Assembly: GCA_000818945.1 (NCBI GenBank)
Contig: KN805397.1
Location: 290,699 to 354,698, forward strand
Length of the DNA: 64,000 bases
Reading direction: 5' to 3'
Origin: Schizochytrium sp. CCTCC M209059
Lineage: Eukaryota; Sar; Bigyra; Thraustochytrida; Thraustochytriidae
The notes under the pieces were generated by a model. It worked only from the letters and a program-made list of their open reading frames with translations. It made no database searches and was not told where the DNA came from. The position numbers and the translations under genes are program-made. Below, piece by piece: positions 38,701 through 45,804 of this stretch; positions within the stretch are counted from its first letter, which is position 1; every line of letters begins with the position of its first letter.

Positions 38701-41028
38701 TTTTTCAGCGTTTGCTGCGGTGGCGACAGTGTGAGTGAGAAGATCGGCCGGGTCTTCCATGCCGAATCCGAGATCAGCTGCGTCAGCACGATCGTCATCA
38801 TGATCGGTTCTCACGCTTTCCTCTTCTTCCGGGGTTCGCGGACGGAGCGCGAGATTCAAGGCCTGCGTCATCTTTGTAACGACCTGGACAAAATGGTCAA
38901 GAATTTGCTCTTGGTGTTTCGGCTGCTCGAGCAAATCAGCTTCGTCTTTGTCAAATTCGGTATCATCGTTGTCGTTGTTGCCGCCGTCTGCCGCAGCTCT
39001 ACGGCCGGGCCCTCCTAAGTGGGGATCAAGATCGTCGGCGTCTTCATCGGCATGGGACTTTTGATTTGGGCTGGCGCGTGATGTTGCTTGATTGTTTGGA
39101 GACGCGTCATCGTCGGTGGATGCGGCGGCATGAGGAAAGAGAAACTTCCACATGGGGACATAGGCGAATAAAAGTCTGGTTTCCGGTGCGCCCGTTTCTG
39201 GGTGAAAGAGAGTGATGGATGATGAATGTTTGGGGATCGTTGCGCAAGATTGAACAAGGAGTGGGCGGATTGTGAGATCGAGAAGGCGTCGAAGTGCCTG
39301 GCCCTTGGGTTGGAGAGCCGCGGTGAGACTTTTAATGGCGCGCTGTACGGTGACACGATCAATCGCAAAGAGACCTGGATAGGCGCGCCCGAGAAAGAGA
39401 ATTTCGCGTGCCAGAAAATCAAGGAGGATTTGGTCTCGCTCGTCAATCTTGTTGGCTGGAAGGTGCGTGATAATGCGGGCGTAGGTGCGAAGGAAGCGTG
39501 CGTGACGCACAACCTGCTCTGTGCGACGCTTGAGAAGGAAGCGGGCGTCGCCCGCACTTTTATGTGAGGAAAAGAGAGTGTAAGTTTCGTCCTCCATGTT
39601 CGCTTGCGTCAAGCCAATGGTGGTGCTGTCGAGAAGGCCGGCCGTGGAGCTAGCTGCAGTTCCCGCGTTAAGAAAGGCAGGTATGAGGTGCTCTTCGTTG
39701 CGGTCAATGGTGTCGCTGGCCTCTTTGAGAATGTGAAGTAGGCGGCGAAGCACATTGGCGTCCTCGAAGGCAAGGACCGCAGGCGCGAAATAGCCGTAGC
39801 CGTTGATGACGAGCTCTACGTCGCGATTGGTGAGCGTCTCGGCGTGGTGCTTGGCGCTTGAGGTTGCAGCCGCGTCGATGGCATCCGCGGAGGCGTTTCC
39901 GCGCGCATCTCGCGCGTGCTCGAGGATGTCGCGAAAGGTGTTCATGAAAGAATTCATGGTATCGCGAGCATGAGGAGGGGTTTCGCCTGGGGCGGCAGCA
40001 AGATTGGCGAGACTGCGCCCGACGATTTTGAGAACCGCCAAGGCACCGCGATAGCCGGGACTGCGTACTTTTTGGTGCGGGGAGCGCGAAAGGGTGTACA
40101 GGGCATTGTAACTGTCGATTGGGTCGTGTAGAACGTCAGGCTCAAAGGTTTGAATTTGGTCCGCGAGTAGGAGCGCGGCACGCTTGGGGACTTCGAATCG
40201 GTTCCGTCGCGAGGAAATATTGAGTTCGTGACGAATGAGTTTGAAGAGGCGAGCGCGCTCGTCTGAGCTGTCGAGTGGAAAGTGTCGCAGGAGCGTTTGA
40301 AGGCACTGGAAGGCGCCCTCGACGAGTGCGTTTTCAGCCTTGGAGTCTTCGGCCCCTGCATTTTTCTGGAGAACTGCAATACAGACTTGGCGAAGTTTGT
40401 CGCCGAGGGGTTTCTCCATGTGTTCATGAGTGCGATCGCGGGCAAAGAGGGGCGGGTATCGATTCACAAGTATGCCAAGCGTGATGAGACATTCCTTTTT
40501 CACGGAGGGGCGGACCTTGGGTCCCGAGTGAGCGACGCGGAAGAGCGCGGTGGCGAGTGGATCGACAGCAAGCTCTTGTGCATCAAGGAAAACAGCGTTG
40601 AGTTCGAAGAGGCTTTGGAGTGGCAAGAGCGCAGCGCGTCGCGCGTCTGCGGCGGTTTCGACTTTAAATGCGCGGAAGGCGACGTCTCTGATGTCGAGGG
40701 CGTAGTCGACGACGGATCGCGCGCCAACGCGTTTGATCCAGCGGCCCACGAGGCTGTAGAGCTTTGCGCGGAGTGAGATCTCAGCCTTGTCGGAGAGTGC
40801 TGGGTCGGCCTGTGTGACGGCCTGTTCGAGAAAGTGGAGAAGGCCTGGTGCTTCTGTGCGGAGAAGCAAGAGATGCGAGCATTCGAGCACGGCCCGTGCG
40901 TCGGGCTGCAGGCTAAGGAGTGTTTCCTCGAGCTCGTCGACGAGGAGGTCGAGGCCGGCGTCGAGGCGCTCGCCGGCGTGCAGCTCTTGCAGCTTTTCTC
41001 GCAAGGTCGCGGCGGGTCCTTGGTCCAT
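26734..41028 (-). CDS. PRKDC: DNA-dependent protein kinase catalytic subunit (DNA-PKcs), single exon, 4764 aa
   Basis: A PI3K-related Ser/Thr kinase, recruited in animals by Ku to DNA breaks in non-homologous end joining. Numbering is from the ATG at 41028. A ~4000-residue HEAT/FAT superhelix precedes the kinase. The kinase begins near 4290 with CLVMRGDDEREYKFLVKGGD, very close to human DNA-PKcs (RGHDEREHPFLVKGGEDLR). Catalytic GIGDRHLDN is near 4530, followed by HIDFGYSFG and LAPFRLTRQF. The chain ends in a FATC tail, ILARQWVGWASYL, against human ILGRTWEGWEPWM. KLEGANPV matches the human post-kinase KLAGANPA. The protein is longer than human (4128), with inserts such as a Ser-rich KRKR-containing loop inside the kinase (~27700-27850). 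An SQ/TQ cluster lies at ~2980-3070. The longer frame starts at a GTG (41253), and the 75 residues it adds look non-coding. Divergent from TFIIE-beta. Confidence 0.95.
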   Translation of the reverse strand: MDQGPAATLREKLQELHAGERLDAGLDLLVDELEETLLSLQPDARAVLECSHLLLLRTEAPGLLHFLEQAVTQADPALSDKAEISLRAKLYSLVGRWIKRVGARSVVDYALDIRDVAFRAFKVETAADARRAALLPLQSLFELNAVFLDAQELAVDPLATALFRVAHSGPKVRPSVKKECLITLGILVNRYPPLFARDRTHEHMEKPLGDKLRQVCIAVLQKNAGAEDSKAENALVEGAFQCLQTLLRHFPLDSSDERARLFKLIRHELNISSRRNRFEVPKRAALLLADQIQTFEPDVLHDPIDSYNALYTLSRSPHQKVRSPGYRGALAVLKIVGRSLANLAAAPGETPPHARDTMNSFMNTFRDILEHARDARGNASADAIDAAATSSAKHHAETLTNRDVELVINGYGYFAPAVLAFEDANVLRRLLHILKEASDTIDRNEEHLIPAFLNAGTAASSTAGLLDSTTIGLTQANMEDETYTLFSSHKSAGDARFLLKRRTEQVVRHARFLRTYARIITHLPANKIDERDQILLDFLAREILFLGRAYPGLFAIDRVTVQRAIKSLTAALQPKGQALRRLLDLTIRPLLVQSCATIPKHSSSITLFHPETGAPETRLLFAYVPMWKFLFPHAAASTDDDASPNNQATSRASPNQKSHADEDADDLDPHLGGPGRRAAADGGNNDNDDTEFDKDEADLLEQPKHQEQILDHFVQVVTKMTQALNLALRPRTPEEEESVRTDHDDDRADAADLGFGMEDPADLLTHTVATAANAEKLVPEKPLQYLTFLNLVELCSRVLPPGFAGLDAEKLVKWAPVLAQVILERSAIFPLVSGYYKLMHIVFTIPTENYIGHAQRFLDMAFMRSKQYQDELFSACLQCILAAPLCIVRSRHAQFEAAIIAALVTGGRAWPDLSSQAIDAIMLWFRGGVLDPAALQRILPHLGKFLSFKTQSNAAKLRTFETRADRARRLKGAKGSSSLGVGATPDMDALDLRIVEFLGRIGGMNRFVLPSVEDSLAQGFRWDTQDRVSFNFRFVNHPLHVQLDDLIPRALDLARNAPQRQVKVAACELLHALVLFMVGRSNETARGSAASGASTQETYAMATIFSHLFPGLLHLAVDAEAVARQLFKPLVLQLAAWFAHQVDAENAEAMALLEAAMDNLKSKAGGSLRDVCAQVVGIFFKWSVKTRRHDQGRRAANVRSLLRRIYFLMRHPDPYQRLGACLAFENLYREFRENPDLVDENVLEFLENAMACLRLAHKDEQAIGTVAVAERAVNRLCRIISRRATILALPDESMPRRRFADLHEVIRWLFARISRRELAFRRKCRELFSIFVRVIDHDRKHAVQAWLADFKAGEPPAVPKPSDADFDLLLLDETKARALPFAIDSVADIPATVDNARSVGASRGVWIEDLTGRIDATHWLIRQHALDTAHDARPLLASLDAAAAHLLQDRDNAAEYSRSIVSSFVLSTLALLSELIQSMPNQVDLASYVPSAIILVFRLALHTQSPQRAFDRENVTIQQTFFPALERFVSAVANVPAIATQIKAMQPSILEQGTDESSLLASPGSSLADAEIGFRTKLRGHRILHRANLSFIENPAHTLSYLQRAVTGLGEDPPPMELKSGAAALDLALDLGWDPADLVRDALGKLTFYTNFQETVLHVLLARDSWKAASSPVLDALCGPEDLARERAFEMFTAAADELAIRANLLGNQALAFVSSKIFTKHLVGGLHRLLTGPHTNLHAHIDSFWHKLGILLGRLLRLDPLAFHEEEGSDPEALHLKVATMIMQRLLAPEAAVTAKVDACTMLPLLFRGLTSNAPLKWHQWAAHRQDNKKDAKTNVTSLVATPLEASALELVRESIVSRHFPVGAHDSLSSFERDDFVLLLKALFLALEKCGSIFLLRTLHRQLRDGKEHVYATHIADHLTNLVAALDVFSGAPGDEPALIMCRECTETIFATSERTATLRSTFMSMLLLPLVQRIRASTWTAWLAEDDHALLLRLTHPVLTHISSPRFDKASLSIRESALDILQVMYTCLTKNQLDQIFAAKYGDRNITRELCIFGKQELTRLGREGRAAAKTAAHQQPPQPPDGEKPPSAMDSAVLLRAMRAQGGSYANAVFQFMCVALARTQSKASVLERLVFQIGRDGMWDALVPLRKSLADEPTFAVQSNFGNSMLSVEGLLDNTEHQGLPVKAFRTAATFSSTHVTQYSFAPPENLAGAKLNSMVIGDSASPPNPVGTSADMEIELDASGQITSSSKAKTSESDPERPTTKTNDDKKESIKMDDDDYNKAESAVALECAADEAESLELDPLNRLPCMTGVLAMLDVMRKKDLFAWTNAEEIDASIVSTTPVWVDSVIAALTSGTDTMGLELGIGDSAEAQARRRCTINVRLFGLKIILNRPTLFAPFAGSLLRPALQVLLDLEAPFASDEEASARRGFHYLLRDFCVLMGRWERAVQGSSRFADGDEQAWANASKFIEILMTRVASSSKAIMTANLQLVSMMIGFWKKPKAQTQDAGGLGVRIERKVIVKQFLAGSKANERSRTAVFKAHTVQRHAGLNLLGIIIAHGYDPLGDPKFTDDHKRKFLLGLAKSLRWRDKRLNLVAAEVCGQVLNVLDDKNQTDELVDLFTQEICKLAGLWIGQSRSDLWLSIMATLVAPAEPEAHARFAKILNRHTLDTLLKLFCNQLGTDAQDMALRLLEQFLAQDDIYYVRPPATAEQQLDGEAFETQQNIERDRDAKVQRAEVAAQSDRVAGLSPRELFSGFRPAIARSLAVRPESAVSIMCALRILRGLVAGMDRAAEPFSIIAWSDAFAPSIINVARGHVSPAARRQAYRLLMWLYQRFEPLRGHRAIVAALATGLGDPDAATRTELFAFWDHEDRLPDNSPFDRFVHCLSALDPEYGSESAAASAASSDGHGERQTSARAMTGLANRSSWVGHVAGLMLASIRKMSRYNAEFGDEPEKMVTQGLEESAQFRPLRVDASWQPSQAGGRAGAGMSGSQPMAPLFSQSALAASQEGTQGYMGGLAPAGMVRATQDAADLLFTPTMAPSTQFTDAGNMGTQADLATTLLPGTQRVTKRRRRVLRGTLEASKRQTVSAFTDGVFSKAFPMLASRAQNSTGLVDHATSSNQNSSSGALGRARAEDGEEEDDEDNLSEGETAELEAGEGPRPDASTNDLSRAGKHSRKTLVGANVSKATQSSETKPRGTLAMGGALPSWLERRRFDPKRYGLSSVDPSARQIGADFTPKAKADNADVFRTDAYRERRRREAQRRKDRRRQAGKVRLYRKYRAGEIPDVEIPIRDMVEPMIAVCTMDARSAQHILVSILRGICDRLIGTEAQFRALVPVGTNKKRMDCLQELLQAMQMLLRKARAQPDVVNCVEALIVVVNETIDRAGPMTSLRDSEKSPVSLVPRTMADAAIEARCIASGILAMESTILRTRRRAKQMSMSKTMQESLVADYWLELLRLYDELGEQDVLSSILSDAVQDERALHALELQESLNYKAAAELYMNLIEDEHGTADSESEAAAKEQKLRYLWRGRLDCLLYDRRWTSLLEDLLLESHTALNGWESDRDKRAQLVREQRLPEKYPALPTALWDQGRFATHVLPYMRVGLHEETESERAVRFVREALRGERTAFETNELPQVAGRMLAPEERSDWLTRWAPVDLVLYDLEQSNYVAARARVEARLGEFANTWSSIGEFGRSSKRALLKPLMSLMDLRSYFEARETLVKNGFDETRSLAVFQDLIDQWQRATPAKTFDSADVWESVKFTRLKALSALGREIVSRLPELRTDVNLKMQAFGCASILQDAVALTAQRHFALAREDIRRVRKQLRANAHGGEPDEKLAIAVYETEVEHLLEKTISRRVPMDERVKDVMTSIKLVDGVSSRANSLSADALAVQGRMAAFVHARATDILLQIRDHGEPVANHEEIQKHAAKAFMAFTKLPPASAGRLALSEFLSRMLREYAGASLNDAVTFLGEERTVEDLAVVFVNEVMTGARAGALEALDLLPRVLSLLTRVGHVQALAKAFSTQAEEVPSWTFLRWVPQILALLSKPGVGPLVLPVLIRLAHDYPQALSASFNVSRQCMQAQLDANTVEDDPVDVRDRIDQLETALRSQLFTSFLTAFHGLHHPELRMKAALSKLKNRLVQGGPKPQMEADLARIWRRDVLEDVLAVSKSGVGKSVGRYNKQYAQQHRRLFDYFGKHGETISAEKVKKFLTKSARGVGATTQVPSNVPPLMDLSQFSEWLADFDMSNFAEGIEVPGQYENLGMQAPPRVKQHALIASFSQRLKVMGSKEKPKCLVMRGDDEREYKFLVKGGDDLRMDSRIQQLFGVMNKIFQQDAACAQRGLQLKTYRVIPLSLDIGLLEWVENTKTFRSVLEEQYTSHPDFSLIERGKSASSVSSASAQSTGSTRKRKRGSSAGAQSSDHSEGGPSSEAPASMSHQSWKAFKALQSCFRKVSASVGSSADYAKVYDPSNNALVVENFAKVPELVPEDLIRRHLLHLASSAEGFISIRQNLARSIGTACIGTYLLGIGDRHLDNILLSERDGAVVHIDFGYSFGFSVTHLPIPELAPFRLTRQFVGVLQPLRSETVLFHSMVHSLRALREQRQMITHVMEVFLNEPMIDWTQRMRKDAGQMAQQADAAVEVAEVVLEEQAGTRDHRIDRARLKLEGANPVSVMASEVNERRSKTVPRDNILRVLQASIKNGATDAAGSARTDLAVDGSQKEWETQMLSEVDQVNTLIAMATDPGILARQWVGWASYL
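31810..32085 (-). other. SQ/TQ cluster domain inside DNA-PKcs (ABCDE-like)
   Basis: Within about 90 residues there are nine SQ or TQ dipeptides (PSQ, GSQ, FSQ, ASQ, GTQ, ATQ, STQ, GTQ, GTQ), followed by a KRRRR basic motif. The cluster sits at ~63-64% of protein length. The human ABCDE autophosphorylation cluster (Thr2609-Thr2647 of 4128) is at ~63-64%. SQ/TQ is the preferred target of DNA-PK, ATM and ATR. Confidence 0.8.
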
Positions 41029-41538
41029 GGTCTCGACGGCCGGGCCACCCCGGCCAGCCAGCCAGCCAGCCCCAGCCAGACAGACCGCCCGGTCCTCAGT
41101 CAGACAGCTGGGCTCTGCGCGTAGCGCGCTTTCAATTTGCTCTGCTCGGCTCTGCCCTGCCCTGCTCTGCTTTGGTAGCGACCGGCGCGCGTGACCGCGA
41201 CTCGTATCTGCGGAACCCGTAGCCTGCGCATTTGCGTTGTCCAGAGGATTCACCTCTCAGCCTGCTAGGGCCTAGTACTGCACTCGGCCTGGGCCACTTG
41301 CTCTCCCTGCCGGGGCCGGAGCTCGCGGCGCGGCGGGCGAGCCAAAGCAGGTTTGCCTTCGCGCGCGGAGGAGCGCGCGCGCGGCCGTGCGCGAGTGCAG
41401 CGCGAGCGGCGGCGGCGGCGCGGCGAGGCAGGGAGGGAGGCAGGGAGGGAGGGAGGGAGGCGCGCGAGCGCGGCGTCGGCGGCGGTCGCGGTCGTCCCGC
41501 TGGTCGAGGGCGCGGCCGTCGCGGAGGCCACGGCCGCC
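41029..41538. promoter_or_regulatory. Shared divergent promoter, DNA-PKcs (-) / TFIIE-beta (+)
   Basis: A 510-bp gap between two divergent ATGs. It holds (CCAG)n at ~41050-41080, CTGCT/CTCTGC repeats at ~41135-41170 and a GGGAGG-rich stretch at ~41425-41460. Both neighbouring frames extend into it from non-ATG codons, but with low-complexity Ala/Arg translation. No core promoter element can be identified with certainty. Confidence 0.45.
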
Positions 41539-42780
41539 ATGTCGGCGCAGTTCCTGGGCGCCGCGTACGCGGGCGGAGAAGGGGCCGGCGAGGAGGGCGA
41601 GGCTGCGCGCAAGCGCAAGCGCGTGGACGAGGACGAAGGCGATAAAGAGGAGGGCGACGAGGACGAGGGAGAGGATGAGGACGGCGACACCGGGAGCGAA
41701 GACGACGACGGCGAGGAGGAGGACGACGAGGAGGGGAAGAAGGCGGCGTTGATGAGTACGAGGCTGTTCACCGTCCGCTCGCACCTGCAAAGCGTTGCGA
41801 ACCACGACTATGTGTTCTTTTCGGATATCCTGCAGGATCTCGACATCAACCTCGAGGGGGACCCGGACCTCCTGGATCGCTTGGAGAAGAGCGACATGAT
41901 TGTGGTGGACATGAACGAGAAACGGATCAAGTTCGAGCCACGCTTTGACGTGCGCGACATTCCAACCCTCTTGCAAGCGCTCAAAAAATTTCCTGATGGG
42001 ATTTCCGTGCAAGAAATCGAGGCGAGCGGTCCAGAGGGGGTCATCTCGTACGTGCAGAGGGCGATCACTTGGGGGCTGGTGATTGCGATCCGGAACCGCA
42101 ACGCTGCCGGCGGGACGTCTCCGTACGTGTTGTTTCCGCGCGGAGACTCCTTTTTCGTCCCGCTTAGTGGGGCGGTCACGGCGGAGCCCGGTCGTTCGGC
42201 CCTGGGGTCGACGTGCGACCTGCAGGGCGAGGTGCACCGCGGCGATGCCGTCGTTCTGGGACGCGACGCCGTGGAGGCGTTCGAAGACAACGACCTCTCT
42301 GTGGTGGAGCAGCGGTGCCTGCGTGTCTCAACGGAACCGTACGGTGCGAGGCAGCCGCACGCGGACCGCGAGTACGCTGCGGCTGTGGAAATCTTGCAGC
42401 GGAACCAGGTCCCTTATTCGCGATCGTCCGCTGAACCGCCGCGGCCTCCCAAGGAAGGCGACTACAAGCTCGTTTTCACGGACTCAAAGGTGCCAGTGAT
42501 TCCGTCTGTGAAGGCTGCCTCGGCTTTGAAGGGCGTCCAAGCGCTCAAGCACGGGTGCACGAACGACGTCAAGGCCTTGTGGCGCGAGGTGTGCAAGAAG
42601 CACCGGTATCGTGCGGCGGCGGCCCCGATCGTGGACCATTTGCTGACGGAGAACAACTTGACGACGGCGGAGCGGCTTGCGCAGAGCAGTGTCACGCGCA
42701 AGCGCAAGGTGCGCCTCAGCGCCAAGCCGAGGCGGCAGAACAACCGTGCGCGCAAGATTACCAATACGCACGTCGACTAA
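41539..42780 (+). CDS. General transcription factor IIE, beta subunit, 413 aa
   Basis: TFIIE-beta partners TFIIE-alpha in the RNA polymerase II pre-initiation complex, helping recruit TFIIH and open the promoter. The start ATG at 41539 lies in GCCGCCATG. The N-terminus (~10-75) is Glu/Asp-rich. Two winged-helix segments follow: ~80-135 (TVRSHLQSVANHDYVFFSDI then MIVVDMNEKRIKFEPRF) and ~138-200 (IPTLLQALKKFPDGISVQEI then ISYVQRAITWGLVIAI). The C-terminus is diagnostic: LTTAERLAQSSVTRKRK leads to a basic tail ending NRARKITNTHVD, like the (K/R)TKLTNAHL or KLKTHN ends of other TFIIE-beta proteins. About 100 residues between the winged helices and the tail (~215-330) have no obvious counterpart and lengthen it beyond the usual ~290 residues. 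Divergent from DNA-PKcs. Confidence 0.85.
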   Translation: MSAQFLGAAYAGGEGAGEEGEAARKRKRVDEDEGDKEEGDEDEGEDEDGDTGSEDDDGEEEDDEEGKKAALMSTRLFTVRSHLQSVANHDYVFFSDILQDLDINLEGDPDLLDRLEKSDMIVVDMNEKRIKFEPRFDVRDIPTLLQALKKFPDGISVQEIEASGPEGVISYVQRAITWGLVIAIRNRNAAGGTSPYVLFPRGDSFFVPLSGAVTAEPGRSALGSTCDLQGEVHRGDAVVLGRDAVEAFEDNDLSVVEQRCLRVSTEPYGARQPHADREYAAAVEILQRNQVPYSRSSAEPPRPPKEGDYKLVFTDSKVPVIPSVKAASALKGVQALKHGCTNDVKALWREVCKKHRYRAAAAPIVDHLLTENNLTTAERLAQSSVTRKRKVRLSAKPRRQNNRARKITNTHVD

Positions 42781-43443
42781 AATGGTGAAACCTACGATAG
42801 CTCTGAGCCTGAAAACTGAGATCTTCAGGCTCAGAGGGGAGAAAAATTATACGAACCGGCAGCAACGGGGCAATGGGAAAAGGGTTGCGGCAGCAAGTTG
42901 AGGCGCGTAGGTCTTCAAGGACCTGTGATCCGCGAATCCAGGCGGTTTTGTGCATGAATCTCTAGTTGCAGGTAATGCGGGCCGGCCCGCAATGTGGAGG
43001 CACGTGGGAACAGGATTCAGGAACGTCTCATTGGCCAGTGGCAGTGAGTGCAAGTCGTGGCAGGTCCATATTTCGCAAGGCACTCCCAAGTTCCAAGCCG
43101 CTGCACCTGTTCGTGATCGGCTTTGGCGTTGGGCAACCCCTTTAGTTTTTCTCGGGGCTGCTACATTTTGCAGCTACAGCGAATTTCTTCTGCTGTGCGC
43201 TTGCAGTTGCGTGTGAGCATAATACATACATGCATGTATGCATATGCGACGAGATGATGACGACTTTACTGTGAGTCATGAGTGGGCAAGTTGTACTTTT
43301 ATTTTACTTACTACAGTTTATCGAACTTTTGACTTGATTGAGAGTGGTTACTGTTACTCTTTGGTAGTTCGGAACGGCCGCTAGTCGGATCCACCACAGG
43401 ATCTCAGGCGCGACGGCTTGTCTCCCAAATCGCTCAGTAATCA

Positions 43444-43506
43444 GCTTGCATCGCATTGCGTTGCATCGCATTGCATTGCATTACATTGCATTGCATCGCA
43501 TTGCAA
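43444..43506 (+). repeat. Degenerate (GCATT/GCATC)n pentanucleotide array
   Basis: About twelve pentamer units of GCATT, GCATC, GCGTT or ACATT type run in tandem with single-base variation. Confidence 0.9.
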
Positions 43507-45755
43507 GTCCGTGAATTACATTCCATTCTATCCATCGATCCGAGAGCTCCTACTCGGGTGGCAAGAAAGGTGGATCGAGCTAGAACTCTTGTAAGCAATG
43601 GCACGTGTCGCACCGCACTGCCACGAACTTTTAAGTTTAATTTTTTTTTTTTTACATCGAGCTTGCTCCCAACTAGTACGCTGGAGCAGCAGCGGTGTGG
43701 CCCGCTGCAGGTAGAATAGTTTCCCGCGATTCTCTCGCTTTTGCGCATGGAAGCCGAAGACCCGCGCCAGATTTCAATGCCGACCGCGAAGCCGTCCCGG
43801 CCGCTTCAGGGCGCTCTGCTGTCTTGCCCTGCTTTGCTCTGCTCTGTCACCAGCCACGCCACTGCCCGATCCTTCTCGAACACTCGGGCGCGCACTTGCC
43901 CCCCTTGCCGGTGCGGATGGCGGCCGCGACGGCATCCGCGAATTGGCGGACGAACCCACAGCTGCGCGGCGCCGGCCCGGGTTCCAGGATGTGCCGGTCC
44001 GCTGAGGCCGGAAAACCTCGGTGTCAGCGCGGCGGCGGAAGCAAGAAATTGGAAAGAAATGGATAGCCAGGGCAAGGCAAGGAAAGAAAGGAAAGCTACG
44101 AAAAGACTCCAAGGAAAGGGAAGCCAAGGCAGGCTTGGTTGGGCCTGGTCTTGTTGGTTTCGTTCGTTCGTTCGTTCGTTCGTTCGTTCGCTCAGCTAAG
44201 CTAGCTAGCTTGCGTGGCTTAGCTTGGCTTCCATTCCGCGTCTTCTTCCCGAGTCCTTTCTGGGCCGCTCGGCTGAGTTGGCTGTGCGTGGCTCGGCCAC
44301 TGCTCGCATCTTTCGCGGCCTCGTCCCTTCTCATTTATCCCTGCTTGCGTCTGTCCTGGCAGGTAGACAGGCGGGACTCGCCGGCGGCACGGTCAGCAGT
44401 AGCCGCTGTCCTGCCGGCCGGCCGCGATCGCGATCGGCCTCGCGGAGACGCTCGCGCTTCGAGCTTGCCCTCCCTCCTTCGCTCTCTCTCCCTCCGCGTC
44501 CAAGGTTCTTGGACGCGGCCGCACGCATCGCAGCTGCTACTACGCAGGGCCTGAGAAGTTCGCGTCGGATCCACCTGTCGCCGCGTCCCTCCTCTTTGTT
44601 TTTTTTTCCTTTGATTTTTTCTTTCTTTGGTTTTTTCTTTTTTTTTTCTTTTCTTTTCCTTTTTTCTTTCTTTTTTTTCTTTTCCCTTGTTTTCTGTCCT
44701 TGTTTCTGCTTTTCCTATCCTTTCGTCCTGGGCTGTTTTCTCAAGCACGCGGACTCTCTCGCCTCGAGCCCTGCGTGAGTGCGTACGTACGTGCGTGCGT
44801 GCGTGCGTGCGCGGCCGCCCGCGCTGCCGTCGTCCCGCCACGCTCCCGGCCGGCGGGTCTTCTTTTCGCCCGGCCGGCCGCCCGCTCGCGGCCTGGCTGG
44901 CTGGCCCACACAAGCAAGCAGCAAGCAGCAAGCAGCGAGCTCGCAGGCCGCCGCCGCGCGAGACGAACTTGACGTCACTGCCTGCCTGCCTGCCTTGCCT
45001 GCAAGGGCCTCGCGCGACCTCAAATTGAGCGTGCCGCCCGAGAACCGACCCGCCGCTGCCTCGCGCCGCTTCCTGCCCGCGTGGAGGCGAGCGTGACGTC
45101 TGGAAGCCCGGCGTTGCTTTCCTGCATGCATGCATGCATTCATTTATTATTTCGGTCAAGTTCCGTTCGCTCCCTTATGGCCACTTTGCAGCAGCGAGGG
45201 TCATCCGTCGCCTGCAGCATCGCCTGCAGAAACGCCCTCTGGTAGCAGCAGCAGCAGCAGCAGCAGCGGCGGCGGTGCGAAGGCAGGAAGGAAGGAGTCC
45301 GAGAGCTAGACGTGGATCGATGGATGACGGATGGGCGGATCAAGCCTCGCTGCACTGGCTGCATGAGGTGCAGCTGGCCGACGAAACCGACTCGTGGCGA
45401 CTCGGCTCGAGGCTAACTTGAACGAAACGACGAACGAACGATGGTCGATGGATCGACGGGTCGATCCGTGGATCCACCGAACGAACGAACGAACGAACGA
45501 ACGGAGGCATGCGAGGAAAGGAAGCTCGAGCGAGCCGTGGCGTCCGTTTGTCAGTCAGTCTGCCTGTCTGTCTGTCAGCCTGCTGGCAGCAATCCACCAC
45601 CCACCTCGGCCGGGGCCTGCTCTGAAGTCGCCGCGCTCGGCAGGCCGCGGCAGCTCGCATCGGTGCTGTCAGTCTCCGCCTCCCGAGCCTCCCCGCGTGC
45701 GTTGCAACGCAGGTGCTCGGCGTCGCAGCGCTCGTCCGCGGCGGCTCCCTGCTGC

Positions 45756-45756
<1 letters not shown>

Positions 45757-45803
<47 letters not shown>
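45757..45803 (+). repeat. (GCAA)n tetranucleotide array
   Basis: About eleven perfect AAGC/GCAA units. Confidence 0.9.

Positions 45804-45804
<1 letters not shown>

Noticed and set aside
41029..41253. 75-codon N-terminal extension of DNA-PKcs
   Set aside because: It begins at a GTG, the translation is low-complexity, and it crosses CCAG and CTGCT repeats. The ATG at 41028 starts a sensible helix.
41353..41538. 62-codon N-terminal extension of TFIIE-beta
   Set aside because: No ATG and an Arg/Ala/Gly-rich translation over GGGAGG repeats. GCCGCCATG at 41539 is the better start.
44335..45159. 274-codon minus-strand frame in the gene desert
   Set aside because: Lys/Glu and Arg/Ala-rich output of a T/C tract and GC-rich spacer, with no domain. 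Overlapping frames on other strands are equally open.
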